From: Kitagawia praeruptora
Taxonomy: Eukaryota > Streptophyta > Magnoliopsida > Apiales > Apiaceae
Reading direction: 5' to 3'
DNA: 64,000 nucleotides
Assembly: GCA_037693485.1 (NCBI GenBank)
Contig: CM075346.1
Span: 98,314,501-98,378,500, forward strand
Position numbers and translations under genes: made by a program. Below are positions 21,998 to 32,956 of this stretch, piece after piece; the stretch's first letter is position 1; every line of letters begins with the position of its first letter. A model generated the notes under the pieces. It ran no database searches, was not told the origin of the DNA, and saw only the letters and a list, made by a program, of their open reading frames with translations.

Positions 21998-23246
21998 TGT
22001 GCCGATTAATAAAAAATATGTGCTAAGTGAATGGTGTGATGTGAGTATGTGACATGTGCATTTAGAAGCAGGAGCATGTAAATTGTAGTATGCATGTATA
22101 TAAATCTTGTTATTATTGTAAAATATTGGGTACTTATTTGTAATTGTGTAGTTTAATACTGGACCAAGCCATGTGTCATGAATCTGGGCTTTAAGGCCCA
22201 TTTTCCCTTTTATGCATGTTGGTATTTGTTGAAATGTAAAAGGAATAAAATAAATGATTATTGTACCATGTTTTAGTTTCACTGTCGGTAGCAGAATATG
22301 GCCAGGACTTGTTATATTGTTTAGTCCGTAACTTCTGTTTGGTTTGGTCTATTTAATAATAGGATCAGTTCGAGCAATTATTTTCGATATTTTGAATCGA
22401 CTTTGAGGTAAGTACTTTTGACTTACTTTTAATTTTCGAAAAGTATATTTTGATTCTGCAACTTTTTATTTTCGTGTAAGATATAAGATATTGTTTTGAA
22501 TTGTATAAGATATAAGAATTTTGTTTCGAACTTTATAAGATATAAGTATTTGATTTTAGAACCCAGTCTCTACGTTTCGAACCCGTTCGTAATTTACGCT
22601 ATAGTTCCGGAACTAGCCTTAGATACCCTTAGTAGGCACACAAGTGTGCAACTTTAGATACCTATTAAGGGCGTGTAATTATTGAACTTTAGATGCCGGT
22701 CACTGGCAAAGTGTGGCCGTAGAGCAAGACTGTGGTATTTTCGATTTTCGTTTCGTTTTATTTCTGTTTCTGCTTCTGCGTCTGTTTTAAATTCTGGATT
22801 TTTGAAATTATAAACTTTGGGTTGGAATTATTTTCGCAAAGGTTTTACAAACTTATATTTGATTTTGAAATTTTTTTCATTAAAACGCCCATTGATTTTA
22901 AGAACATTTATTAGTCAATTTGTACTTGCTGAGCTGTGTAGCTCATTCGTTTCTAATATTTCAGGTTTCAGTCTTGGAAGCTTAATGAGAATAAGGATGT
23001 GAATTTTGTGGACTTTCGTGCTAGCTGTTAGATGTCTTTATTGGATTAGACTCTTTACATTATTAGAATAAAGATTGTTATTGAATATTGGATTTATGGA
23101 GCTGCGTCTCCGATTTAATGATTTTGAATTATCGAATTTGACCACTGCTTTGACTTTGTGGACTAATTTGGTTTATTTGAATAAAGTTTCGATTTTATTT
23201 TAGTTTCGTAATTAGATTTAATATCTCGAAAAGTCGGGATGTTATA
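20952..23246 (+). repeat. LTR 3 of the gag-only array (2295 bp)
   Basis: It starts TGTAAAAC and ends GTTATA next to the third primer binding site. It has the longest TTA microsatellite of the four (about 14 units, 21953-21996). Confidence 0.92.
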
Positions 23247-23453
23247 GTTGGTATCAGAGCCTAGGTTTTCCTTTAGAGTGTATTAGGTATGGGACTAGTA
23301 CATTCCCTAGGATGCGATCCGTATAGGTTTTGGCCTTTAAGTTAGTAATTATTTTGAATCTAGGGCACTTGTTTGTGTGATTATTTGACCTGTTTGACTT
23401 TTATGATTTTGATCATTGATTATAAGTTTGGAAGTTTGTCGTTTTTAGAAAAG

Positions 23454-24458
23454 ATGGAGGGAGAAGGCAACAACGGCAACAACAATGACAATCAGAATGG
23501 TAACAACAATGGTGATGGTGGGAATGTATTCGACCAGCTAGCTGATACTCTGGCTACACTCGTGAATCAGCAACCCAGGCAACAGAATATCGTCTCTCAG
23601 TTCAAGCGTTTGAACCCGCCAACTTTCGATGGGGCAACTGATCCGGCCGTAGTCGAGATGTGGATACAAGAGATGGAAAAAGCTTTTGGACTTCTCAGCA
23701 GCAACGAGGAGCAGAAGGTCACCTTAGCTGTGTATCAATTGCAAGGCAGTGCTTATAACTGGTGGCTCTTGGAGAAAAGGAATAACGAGACCGCAACCGC
23801 TGAAGGGGAACCAGAACCATACACCTGGTCAAAGTTCAAGAAGGCATTAGAAGATAAGTACTTTCCGAGAACAGTTCGTCTACAAAAGGAGCGGGACTTC
23901 ATTCGGCTCAAGCAAGGTGGAAAGACTGTTACCGAATATGAAGCGGAATTTGCAAAGCTCTCGAAGTACGCGCCGACCTTAGTAGCAGATGAAAGCAGCC
24001 AAGCAAGAAGATTGGAAGAGGGACTTCGACCCGAGATCAAGAATTCTGTGGCATCGTTTGAACTTCAGACGTACGAGGCTGTGCTTAACAAGGCATTGGT
24101 AATCGAGAGGGGCCTAGCTGAATCTGAAAAGACGACAAGCAACTGGAACAAGAAGAGGTTCGCTCCAACTGGTGGATTTTCGTCTCAAAGGGGACCCTTC
24201 AAGAAGCCACATGTGTACGATCAGATGGGAGGCCAAGGTGATCGAGAGAAGTGTTCAAGGTGCGGTAAGAATCATCTAGACAAGGACTGCCGATGGAACA
24301 CGGGTGCCTGTTTTCACTGCGGAGAAGTAGGACACAAGATTTCTGAGTGTCCGCACAACCCACCACCAAGGAATGAAGCTGCACCAAGGAAGGAAGCTGA
24401 TAAGAAGATTGGCATTGGACGTGTGTTTCAGCTCAGTGGAAGTCGCACCAACTATTAA
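23454..24458 (+). CDS. gag: Gag polyprotein, copy 3
   Basis: An intact 334-residue ORF. Relative to the other copies it has RLKQGG instead of RLEQGG and SKYAPT instead of SKYVPT. The capsid domain and both zinc knuckles are unchanged. All three gag copies staying open fits recent amplification. Selection on the protein cannot be judged from three copies. Confidence 0.92.
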   Translation: MEGEGNNGNNNDNQNGNNNGDGGNVFDQLADTLATLVNQQPRQQNIVSQFKRLNPPTFDGATDPAVVEMWIQEMEKAFGLLSSNEEQKVTLAVYQLQGSAYNWWLLEKRNNETATAEGEPEPYTWSKFKKALEDKYFPRTVRLQKERDFIRLKQGGKTVTEYEAEFAKLSKYAPTLVADESSQARRLEEGLRPEIKNSVASFELQTYEAVLNKALVIERGLAESEKTTSNWNKKRFAPTGGFSSQRGPFKKPHVYDQMGGQGDREKCSRCGKNHLDKDCRWNTGACFHCGEVGHKISECPHNPPPRNEAAPRKEADKKIGIGRVFQLSGSRTNY

Positions 24459-24905
24459 GGTATGATTTATTTTCTTCGTGATTTATTTTATTTTATTATT
24501 GTGAATTTGGGGACCAAATTCTTTTAAGGAGGGAAGAATGTAAAACCTCGTTAAATTTTTATTTTATTTTATTATTAGATAATAGATTTAAAGTCATTTT
24601 TTTATAATTATGTTAATTAGTAATGTTTAGAATTATTTTTTTGCAAGATATTTTGAATAAGGATGATATTTATTATTAGAGGAAAGAAGTGTGAAAAGAT
24701 ATTAGAGAATCAGTATCATTTAATGTAAGATTTTTGTATGAATCAGAATATTTTAATTTACGTATTATTGGAAGAGATTGTATGTAAGTTTTAAAGTTAC
24801 CTTAATAGATTTAGGGTTTTAGGAGCCTACATAAATACCCCTTTAGAATAAGAATTAGTCGTACAGCTCTCTCATTCATCTCGTCTTAGCAGGTATGTTT
24901 CGTCC

Positions 24906-26481
24906 TGATAAGTGGATTTATATCCACTTGGAACATTCTAAATTGGCTTAAATTGATTGTCTTGGACTCAAGTTTCTGGTAGTTTTGATGTGTTTTGCTT
25001 AGTTGTGCAGATTTACAAGAATGTTGACTAAGGTGGATGCTTCTATAATTTTTTGGGAATTAATTGATTAAAATTCGGATTTTCTGGGAAGGCTGCGCAG
25101 CTTACACTGTTTTGGCCATATCTGGAGTTCTGTAAGTCCGTTTTCAGTGATCTTACTGCCCACGCGAAGCCTGGGAGATTTTCTACAACTTAGGATAGGA
25201 TTCCCAAGAGCAAATTGCGCCAGGTAGGAGCAATCTGCGCGAAGAACAGACTGCTGGGCGCAAGTTGCCCTGCAAGTTGCCCCTGAAAAATACAGTTTTT
25301 ACTATTTTGACCATATCTTGAGTTCTACAACTCCGTTTGGGGCCCGTAAGCAGTCCACGCGAAGATAACGAGATTCTCTATCATTCTAATGTGGTCCAGA
25401 AGCCCAATTACGTCTGGAACGGCTCTGGAAAACAGAAGAAAAGTCAGCTACGAATTTCCCTTAAAAAACAGAATCAGTTTAGGAAACGTATCTTGCAGAA
25501 ATTCTATTATAATTCTGTTTTGATATTTTCTTGCTGGGCAAGATGTCTAGAGCCTATATAAACACATCCAACCCTTGTAAATTAGGAAGATCATTATCAT
25601 TAGGAGTAGAACTATTACATATCAATTACTTAGGTTTATTTGTATATTTTCATACTTTGTTTTTATCATGGTTTCATCAGATCCCATGATGACGAGAGGT
25701 TCGATTATGAACTAATCGTTGTCATGGGATTCTAACGGATTTATTTATGGAGCTTTAGTATCTTGATGCTTTACAGATCTGTGTGTGATGTATATCTGAT
25801 ATCCTCGTATGGTTGTGCTTATTGAATTTAGATGCGTAGCTAACATCTAATTTGTTAATCTCTTGTGAAGCGAGAGTGGATCTTGAGATTTAGAACTTGC
25901 CATGCTAGCATAGGATAGGTTGATGTTTTAACATCATGATTTGTGGCATGATTAGAGATAATATGCTACCCTATGTGATCTAAGTGGATAACTTGTGCTT
26001 CAACCGTTATGTTTTCAAATTCTATAGAGATATAGGGTCTAAGCATAATTGGTGTCTATTCATCTTCTATCTCTTTTGTGGATGTATGTTTAGTTTGGTA
26101 TTCGTATACTGAGAAGTAGCGTATACTTGTTTCGTGTTATCCGATCAGATATCATAACCATTGCATATAGTGATTAAAGGCGTCAGATCTAAGCGAAGTA
26201 TTTAATGAAGTTAGGATTCCATGGTTTTTCTTGCAGAAGTAATTAGATTTCAATTCTTGTTAGTTAGTTAATTCTTAGTTTGTTAATTTACTTCCTTAGT
26301 TAATTTTAGTTAATTAAAACCTAAATCTTGTTATTTATCTTAGCAGTGATTAAAAACTATACATTGTTGCATAGGTGCATGAACTGAATTGAAACCATAA
26401 CCAGATCTCTGTGGGAACGAACTTGACTTCTATCTGTATTACTTGTGACCACGTACGCTTGCGTGATTTAGTGCAATAACA
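24906..26481 (+). repeat. 5' LTR of the Athila-like element (1576 bp)
   Basis: A TATA box TATATAAA is at 25555-25562. This LTR carries ~195 bp absent from the 3' LTR. The extra segment is bounded by two related copies of a CCATATCTKGAGTTCT block near 25117 and 25312, so the difference fits a deletion between them in the other LTR, or a duplication here. Confidence 0.92.
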
Positions 26482-26487
26482 AGTTTT

Positions 26488-26505
26488 TGGCGCCGCTGCC
26501 GGGGA
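26488..26505 (+). other. Primer binding site, tRNA-Asp type
   Basis: TGGCGCCGCTGCCGGGGA lies seven bases after the 5' LTR. It differs at one position from the TGGCGCCGTTGCCGGGGA site typical of Athila elements. The 125-bp leader from here to the ORF holds nothing else recognised. Confidence 0.88.
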
Positions 26506-26630
26506 TCATTGGTGTTTTATTTTTGGTTTATGTGCTTGTCAATAGTGGTCGTTAGAGTTCACTGACTCAGATTTCTTTTTCTCATCTATTCTTGTAGTTC
26601 GTTGGTGTTTCAGGTACTTGTCAGAGAAAG

Positions 26631-27662
26631 ATGGATTTTTACTATGGAGTTCAGCAGGTGGTTAGTGTTTGTGAGCTATGTGCGGGCGCACATGAGACGT
26701 ATCAGTGCTGGAGCAACCAAGGTGGTATTCAACAGCCTCAGCAATGTGAGCGGTGTTTGGGCGTTCATGATCCATCGCAATATTGTTACTACGGAGGAAT
26801 TGATCCATATGTCACTTATGAAGAACAACCATATTTTCAATACTATCCTCAACAGTACCAGCAAGATGTTCCAGATATGTCATATGTCTTTGATAGTGAA
26901 GAGTTTCAACATCAGCAACCTACTCCTACTTTTCAGTCAGATGATGATTTGAAGGAGATTAGGAAGGAGATTAGGATGCTTGCAGAGAATAATGAGAAGC
27001 TTGTCAAATCTATGGGGACATTAGCTGCTCAAGTTTTGAGAGTCTTGGAACAAGAGAATCAACAATTCATACCAGAAGCAATTCCAGAAAATAACGATGA
27101 CTTGGAGCAAGGTACTGCATGCTTAATTGAAGAAGACAAATTCCAAGAGGAGGAGAGTGTTCATAAGCCATGTGAGGAATTTGATCAAGCTAGTGAGGTG
27201 GATGATTTGGAAAGGGCACTATTTGAGACAGACACTGATGAGCTACGCAAATTTCAAGAATTGTTTTGTGTGAACCTAGAAGACACTGTTGGGCTACAGA
27301 AATTTCAAGAATTGGTATGTGCGAACCAAGAGGTTGATGATCATGAGAAAGATGCAGGTCTTCTACTTGTCTCAGAATTTAAAGATGGAGGTAGCGCATT
27401 AGAGACAATGGAGGAAGTTCTCGTTGGGGAACCAAAGGTTTCAGTAATTTACATTTACCCTCCTCCATTATATTCAAGCGAAACCCGTGAACGTGTGTTG
27501 TTCTACAAATTGACAGATTTTGGGTCAACAGATGAAGGCATTGGAAGAGGACATAGTTGTCACATGAATATGCCAAGCAAGGAGAAAGGGCAGAAAGTGT
27601 GCCGCCGAGATGATGATGAAGTATTGCGAAGAGAGGACCAGGCGAACTATTATCATCCTTAG
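26631..27662 (+). CDS. Athila-like internal protein, gag zinc-knuckle type, 343 aa
   Basis: The start is the first ATG after the leader. Near the N-terminus CELCAGAHETYQC (residues 14-26, CX2CX3HX4C) resembles the zinc knuckle of Athila gag. CERCLGVHDPSQYC follows as a second, less regular one. A Tyr/Gln-rich stretch (58-105) precedes a coiled coil (about 107-140) and an acidic region. A short internal duplication is visible, RKFQELFCVN and QKFQELVCAN. The C-terminus is basic. The usual N-terminal capsid domain is missing, so this may be the gag C-terminal part left after deletion. Nucleic-acid binding is inferred; the role in transposition is unknown. Confidence 0.7.
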   Translation: MDFYYGVQQVVSVCELCAGAHETYQCWSNQGGIQQPQQCERCLGVHDPSQYCYYGGIDPYVTYEEQPYFQYYPQQYQQDVPDMSYVFDSEEFQHQQPTPTFQSDDDLKEIRKEIRMLAENNEKLVKSMGTLAAQVLRVLEQENQQFIPEAIPENNDDLEQGTACLIEEDKFQEEESVHKPCEEFDQASEVDDLERALFETDTDELRKFQELFCVNLEDTVGLQKFQELVCANQEVDDHEKDAGLLLVSEFKDGGSALETMEEVLVGEPKVSVIYIYPPPLYSSETRERVLFYKLTDFGSTDEGIGRGHSCHMNMPSKEKGQKVCRRDDDEVLRREDQANYYHP

Positions 27663-30565
27663 TGGAGGCTTGGAAGTAATGTCAAGCTATTGACGTTAAA
27701 AAAGCGCTTGGTGGGAGGCAACCCATGCCATTAGTGTAGGAAAAAAAAAAAATTTTAGTGTTGTATGAAAAAAAAAAAAAAAAGAATGTGTGTAATGAAA
27801 GAAAAAAAAAGAGAGTAGTAGTGTTGTACAAAAAAAAAAAAAAAAAAAAAAAAATAGTCGACAGAAAGTGCTCCACGCCGCGGCGCCAGGAATGAGGATG
27901 CAGCGCCACTATGCTTCTGTAGGTAATGTGGCGAGTGATGTTTAGAAAGAAAAAAAAAAGAGACAAAAAGCGGGAATCTGTTTCAGCAGTCAGCCTCACG
28001 CGCCGTAGCACCCACATCATGCCATGTCAAGCCATAGTTTCTGTCCACCAGGTTGTTTGTCCGTGAGTGTATATATATATGTTTTAAATTATATTAATTA
28101 ATCAATTCATCTCCTAAATCAATTCCTACCCCTTTTCTAATTATTTTCTCCACCTAAAAATCCTAATTCTTTTCCTATATCAATTCCAAAACCCCTCATC
28201 TCTCCTAAAAAAATTCCAATTCCTATTTCTTTTCTAATTTTTTTTCTTTTATCCATTAAATATTTTTTCTATCTATCCCATATCAAATTCCAATTTCCAC
28301 CAAATTTTTTCCTATTCACATTAAAATTCTTAGATTCATCCTATCACTCCATGGCCTATATATATACCCATACATACACACCCAATTCATTATCTTCCTC
28401 CTCTACATCTCTTAAAAATTCAAGTTTGGGGGAAAATTACTACAAGTTCACCTCTTTGATTCGTAGTGGGATTTCTTTTCTCTATTTTATTACGAATTTG
28501 TGTTCTTGTAAATTGGGGTTTTTGTATTATTCTGGATACTTGGGTATTTGTGGTGTGATTTTTCTTGGTGGTTTTTGGTGGGATATTTCTTGGTGGTTGT
28601 TGGTGGTGCTATTGTTGAGTGGGGTTTTGATTATTATGGCGCCTAAGCGAATGAGGGGTGGTTCTTTTAGGGTGGAGAGATTTTGCGAAGAAAAAAAAAA
28701 TGGTTGGGTATGCTTCGGCTTGCAGGTATGTTTTCTACTATCCCTTGTATTTACTTCCATTCAATGAGGGCATTGAATATTTTAAGTTTGGGGGTGGTTT
28801 GAGGGATGAGTAGTTGTTGTTGTATTACTTGTTCATGTAGGATTTCATGCTTTGCATATTAGTAGTAGTAAATTATGCATTTATGTTCGTGTTATCTACG
28901 TTTGTTTCATATAGGACATTCTGTTTTTATTTTCGTATATCATGTGAGTCCATAATAGTTTGCATTTGCACCCAGGCTTGATAGGAATTTTGTGTTGTTG
29001 ACGCTTTTGATTGAGAAGTGATATGCTTTGTTCTTGTGCACACACATACACTAGTAAGTTGAAGCTAGTACACTTATTGAATATTGTAAGTGTTTAGAAG
29101 GACATGAATATGTGCAAGATGATTTAGTTTGCATGCTTTGAATACAAGTTGGTGCGTTAGAGAGATGTTGCTTGGGATTGAGTATGTTTTTCCACCAAGT
29201 GAGTTTTTGAGCCTTATTGCATATTGCATATTTGCAATTTATTCGTTTGCTTGAGTGTCCACGGATTGTTTGCATTGCTAGCAGTTGTTTGAGGTCTTTC
29301 TTGAAACGCATGACATTAATTGACGATTAAAATGATAAAGGCATTTAGGAATAACCGCATATTTTCCCATATTACCATAACATATTTACATGATCAATTA
29401 GTTAACCCGTTGAGCTTAATCCTATTTTTTCGGTGACATACCACATTACTTGCCTAGACCTTTTTCTTGTATTAGCCTCACATTAATTTGAACCCACATT
29501 GTCAAAGGCTAGTAGAGTGCTTAAGGGAGTAATAAGGTGTGCAAGGAGGTGTTTATTGTTGGTCTTAATTTTGGGGGGAAATATTAAATATTGGGTTTGG
29601 TTGTTTACTTGATAGTCGACATGTGTAATAAATTATGGGATCATTGTTATTGTTTATATTATTGTTTGTGTTTTATTTAGCTCTCGAAAAGAAAAAGAAA
29701 AAGAAAAAAAAAGAGAAAAAAAAAGAAAGAGAAGAGAAAAAAAAATATATTATGAGAGCATGTTTGTGTTTATTGTGATCCCACTTTAGTCGACTATTCG
29801 AGTGTTTTTGTTGGTTAAATTTATGTGGGGAAAAAAAATAGGTGGTTGTGTATGATTATTATAGTTCCTACTAGCTTTTGACACTTCACCTGTTTTGGCT
29901 TATTTGACATACCTTGTCCCTAGCCCCGTTACAACCCAAATAAAGACCTTTTGATTATCGTCATTGATGTATGTTGTGTTAAGAGTTAGATTGATACCAA
30001 ATGTCAAGCATGCTTATGATTTTGTTGGAATTGAGTGATACACTTACCCTTGTTCTTGAGTGAAAATTCTTTTGTGAGTGGATTGTGAGTGTTTGCTTGT
30101 TTTTGCGTATGAGATCCCGAGTTTTGTCTCAAAGATGTACTCTTGTAGGCTTAGCATGTTTACTAACTTATTCTTACACTTGACATGGACTTGTGAGAAC
30201 TTATGCATGTTCATTGAGTAGACTATGTGAATACTTGCACTTTCGACACCAAGACATTGCGTATTTACTTTGATTCTTAAGTTGATATGGCATGAGAGGA
30301 TTAGAAGGTATGGTAGGATTTTAGTACTAGATTAATTGCATTTTCATTTAGTTGCATTCATGCATTGCATTGCATTGGATTTTGTGGGTACATTCGCTAT
30401 AGGCCCTCACGAGACCTTACTCGTCCACTAGGGCTGCCTAGGGGTTTAAAGGGCTTGTTGCATATGCCAAATGCAACCGTGATCACCTACGGAAGTGGTA
30501 CTAGTTAGTTAGTTAGTTGTAATTGTTTATGCTTGAGGACAAGCATCGGTTTAAGTTTGGGGGTG
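27663..30565 (+). other. Non-coding internal region of the Athila-like element
   Basis: About 2.9 kb without a credible ORF. It contains AAGCGCTTGGTGGGAGGCAA (27702-27721), several poly-A runs (27740-27850, 29690-29750) and a pyrimidine-rich stretch (28090-28330). AAGTTTGGGGG-like tracts recur near 28422, 28779 and 30553, the last being the true polypurine tract. The size fits a large retrotransposon derivative whose pol was replaced by filler. Confidence 0.75.
30552..30565 (+). other. Polypurine tract of the Athila-like element
   Basis: TAAGTTTGGGGGTG ends exactly at the TG of the 3' LTR. Confidence 0.88.
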
Positions 30566-31946
30566 TGATAAGTGGATTTATATCCACTTGGAACATTCTA
30601 AATTGGCTTAAATTGATTGTCTTGGACTCAAGTTTCTGGTAGTTTTGATGTGTTTTGCTTAGTTGTGCAGATTTACAAGAATGTTGACTAAGGTGGATGC
30701 TTCTATAATTTTTTGGGAATTAATTGATTAAAATTCGGATTTTCTGGGAAGGCTGCGCAGCTTACACTGTTTTGGCCATATCTGGAGTTCTACAACTCCG
30801 TTTGGGGCCCGTAAGCAGTCCACGCGAAGATAACGAGATTCTCTATCATTCTAATGTGGTCCAGAAGCCCAATTACGTCTGGAACGGCTCTGGAAAACAG
30901 AAGAAAAGTCAGCTACGAATTTCCCTTAAAAAACAGAATCAGTTTAGGAAACGTATCTTGCAGAAATTCTATTATAATTCTGTTTTGGTATTTTCTTGCT
31001 GGGCAAGATGTCTAGAGCCTATATAAACACATCCAACCCTTGTAAATTAGGAAGATCATTATCATTAGGAGTAGAACTATTACATATCAATTACTTAGGT
31101 TTATTTGTATATTTTCATACTTTGTTTTTATCATGGTTTCATCAGATCCCATGATGACGAGAGGTTCGATTATGAACTAATCGTTGTCATGGGATTCTAA
31201 CGGATTTATTTATGGAGCTTTAGTATCTTGATGCTTTACAGATCTGTGTGTGATGTATATCTGATATCCTCGTATGGTTGTGCTTATTGAATTTAGATGC
31301 GTAGCTAACATCTAATTTGTTAATCTCTTGTGAAGCGAGAGTGGATCTTGAGATTTAGAACTTGCCATGCTAGCATAGGATAGGTTGATGTTTTAACATC
31401 ATGATTTGTGGCATGATTAGAGATAATATGCTACCCTATGTGATCTAAGTGGATAACTTGTGCTTCAACCGTTATGTTTTCAAATTCTATAGAGATATAG
31501 GGTCTAAGCATAATTGGTGTCTATTCATCTTCTATCTCTTTTGTGGATGTATGTTTAGTTTGGTATTCGTATACTGAGAAGTAGCGTATACTTGTTTCGT
31601 GTTATCCGATCAGATATCATAACCATTGCATATAGTGATTAAAGGCGTCAGATCTAAGCGAAGTATTTAATGAAGTTAGGATTCCATGGTTTTTCTTGCA
31701 GAAGTAATTAGATTTCAATTCTTGTTAGTTAGTTAATTCTTAGTTTGTTAATTTACTTCCTTAGTTAATTTTAGTTAATTAAAACCTAAATCTTGTTATT
31801 TATCTTAGCAGTGATTAAAAACTATACATTGTTGCATAGGTGCATGAACTGAATTGAAACCATAACCAGATCTCTGTGGGAACGAACTTGACTTCTATCT
31901 GTATTACTTGTGACCACGTACGCTTGCGTGATTTAGTGCAATAACA
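30566..31946 (+). repeat. 3' LTR of the Athila-like element (1381 bp)
   Basis: Matches the 5' LTR end to end except for the missing ~195 bp and isolated substitutions. A TATA box is at 31020-31027. It ends ATAACA followed by the CGTCC target duplication. Confidence 0.92.
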
Positions 31947-32698
31947 CGTCCCTTAACTATTACTAGCAAACAATGATTTTGTGTGCTATCTCTGTACGTT
32001 TATCATGAGTTTTGAATCATATAAAATTTCGTGCCTAATTGTTATTATGCCTAATTGTGTTCTATAAATTGTAAACGTATTCCTGTAGTATGAGTTTAAT
32101 TGTTTATAAGCTTGTTGATTACTTCTAGTTTTATTCAATGTTAGTCTGATGTGATCCCTGTCATCCTAATCATGTGTACCTCTGATGTTTGACTTTGACA
32201 TGGATTTTTAAATAAATATATGTGTTCGACTTGATGCTTCTAGCTTTAATATATAATATTTTGTTAAGTTGATTTGATTATGGCCTTCCTACAATAACCA
32301 GTTTATATATTTTTGTAAACATGATTGAATTCTAGAACATCCATCCGACCATGTTTTTGCCATGCTGCTACGATTCTTTTGGTGTAAAGTAGATGTCCTA
32401 AAGTATTTAATTTAATGATCTTGATTATAATCAGAAGCTTATGTGCTTAATTATTTTTTTAATCATGTAAATTACTTTTGAAATTATTAATTATTTTATG
32501 ATCATTGTGTTACAATTATTAAGATGATTAACGTGATTGATATTGGCTGCCAATTTGATTAACTTGTTTTAATGGATAAAGATTAGTATTATTATTATTA
32601 TTATTATTTTTGCCGATTAATAAGAAATATGTGCTAAGTGAATGGTGTGATGTGAGTATGTGACATGTGCATTTAGAAGCAGGAGCATGTAAATTGTA

Positions 32699-32956
32699 CT
32701 CCCTCCGTTTCATAATAAGTTTTCTCTTTCACTGGACACGTTTGCCAACGCACACTTTTAATCTTTAATATCTTCAATTTCGTATTAATAATAAATATAA
32801 AAACTTCACTGTATTAAAGTACTCATAAATACGAATCCAACAAGATCACTCATGACTATATTTTATTTTATAAATTATGCGTAAATTAATAATCAACTGC
32901 TTATAATGAACAGTGTTCCAATCCAAAAGAGGAAACTTAAATAGATACAGAGGGAG
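32699..32956. mobile_element. Stowaway (Tc1/mariner) MITE in LTR 4
   Basis: Ends CTCCCTCCGTTTCATAATAAG and, reverse-complemented, CTCCCTCTGTATC are flanked by TA on both sides (32697-32698, 32957-32958). It is 258 bp, AT-rich and non-coding, and absent from the other three LTRs at the same position. A related copy in the opposite orientation is at 49300-49558. Confidence 0.93.

Larger units (their letters stand above)
24906..31946 (+). mobile_element. Athila-like non-autonomous LTR retrotransposon (7041 bp)
   Basis: LTRs at 24906-26481 and 30566-31946 start TGATAAGTGG and end GCAATAACA. They are flanked by the target duplication CGTCC (24901-24905 and 31947-31951). The primer site matches the tRNA-Asp type used by Athila elements, and AAGCGCTTGGTGGGAGGCAA downstream of the ORF is a segment familiar from Athila-group elements. 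Only one 343-residue ORF is present and there is no protease, reverse transcriptase or integrase. Outside the length difference the LTRs are almost identical, so insertion was recent. Confidence 0.9.

Noticed and set aside
28351..28767. 138-codon ORF in the Athila-like element
   Set aside because: T-rich hydrophobic translation, no homology recognised, poor start context. Looks like chance in skewed sequence.
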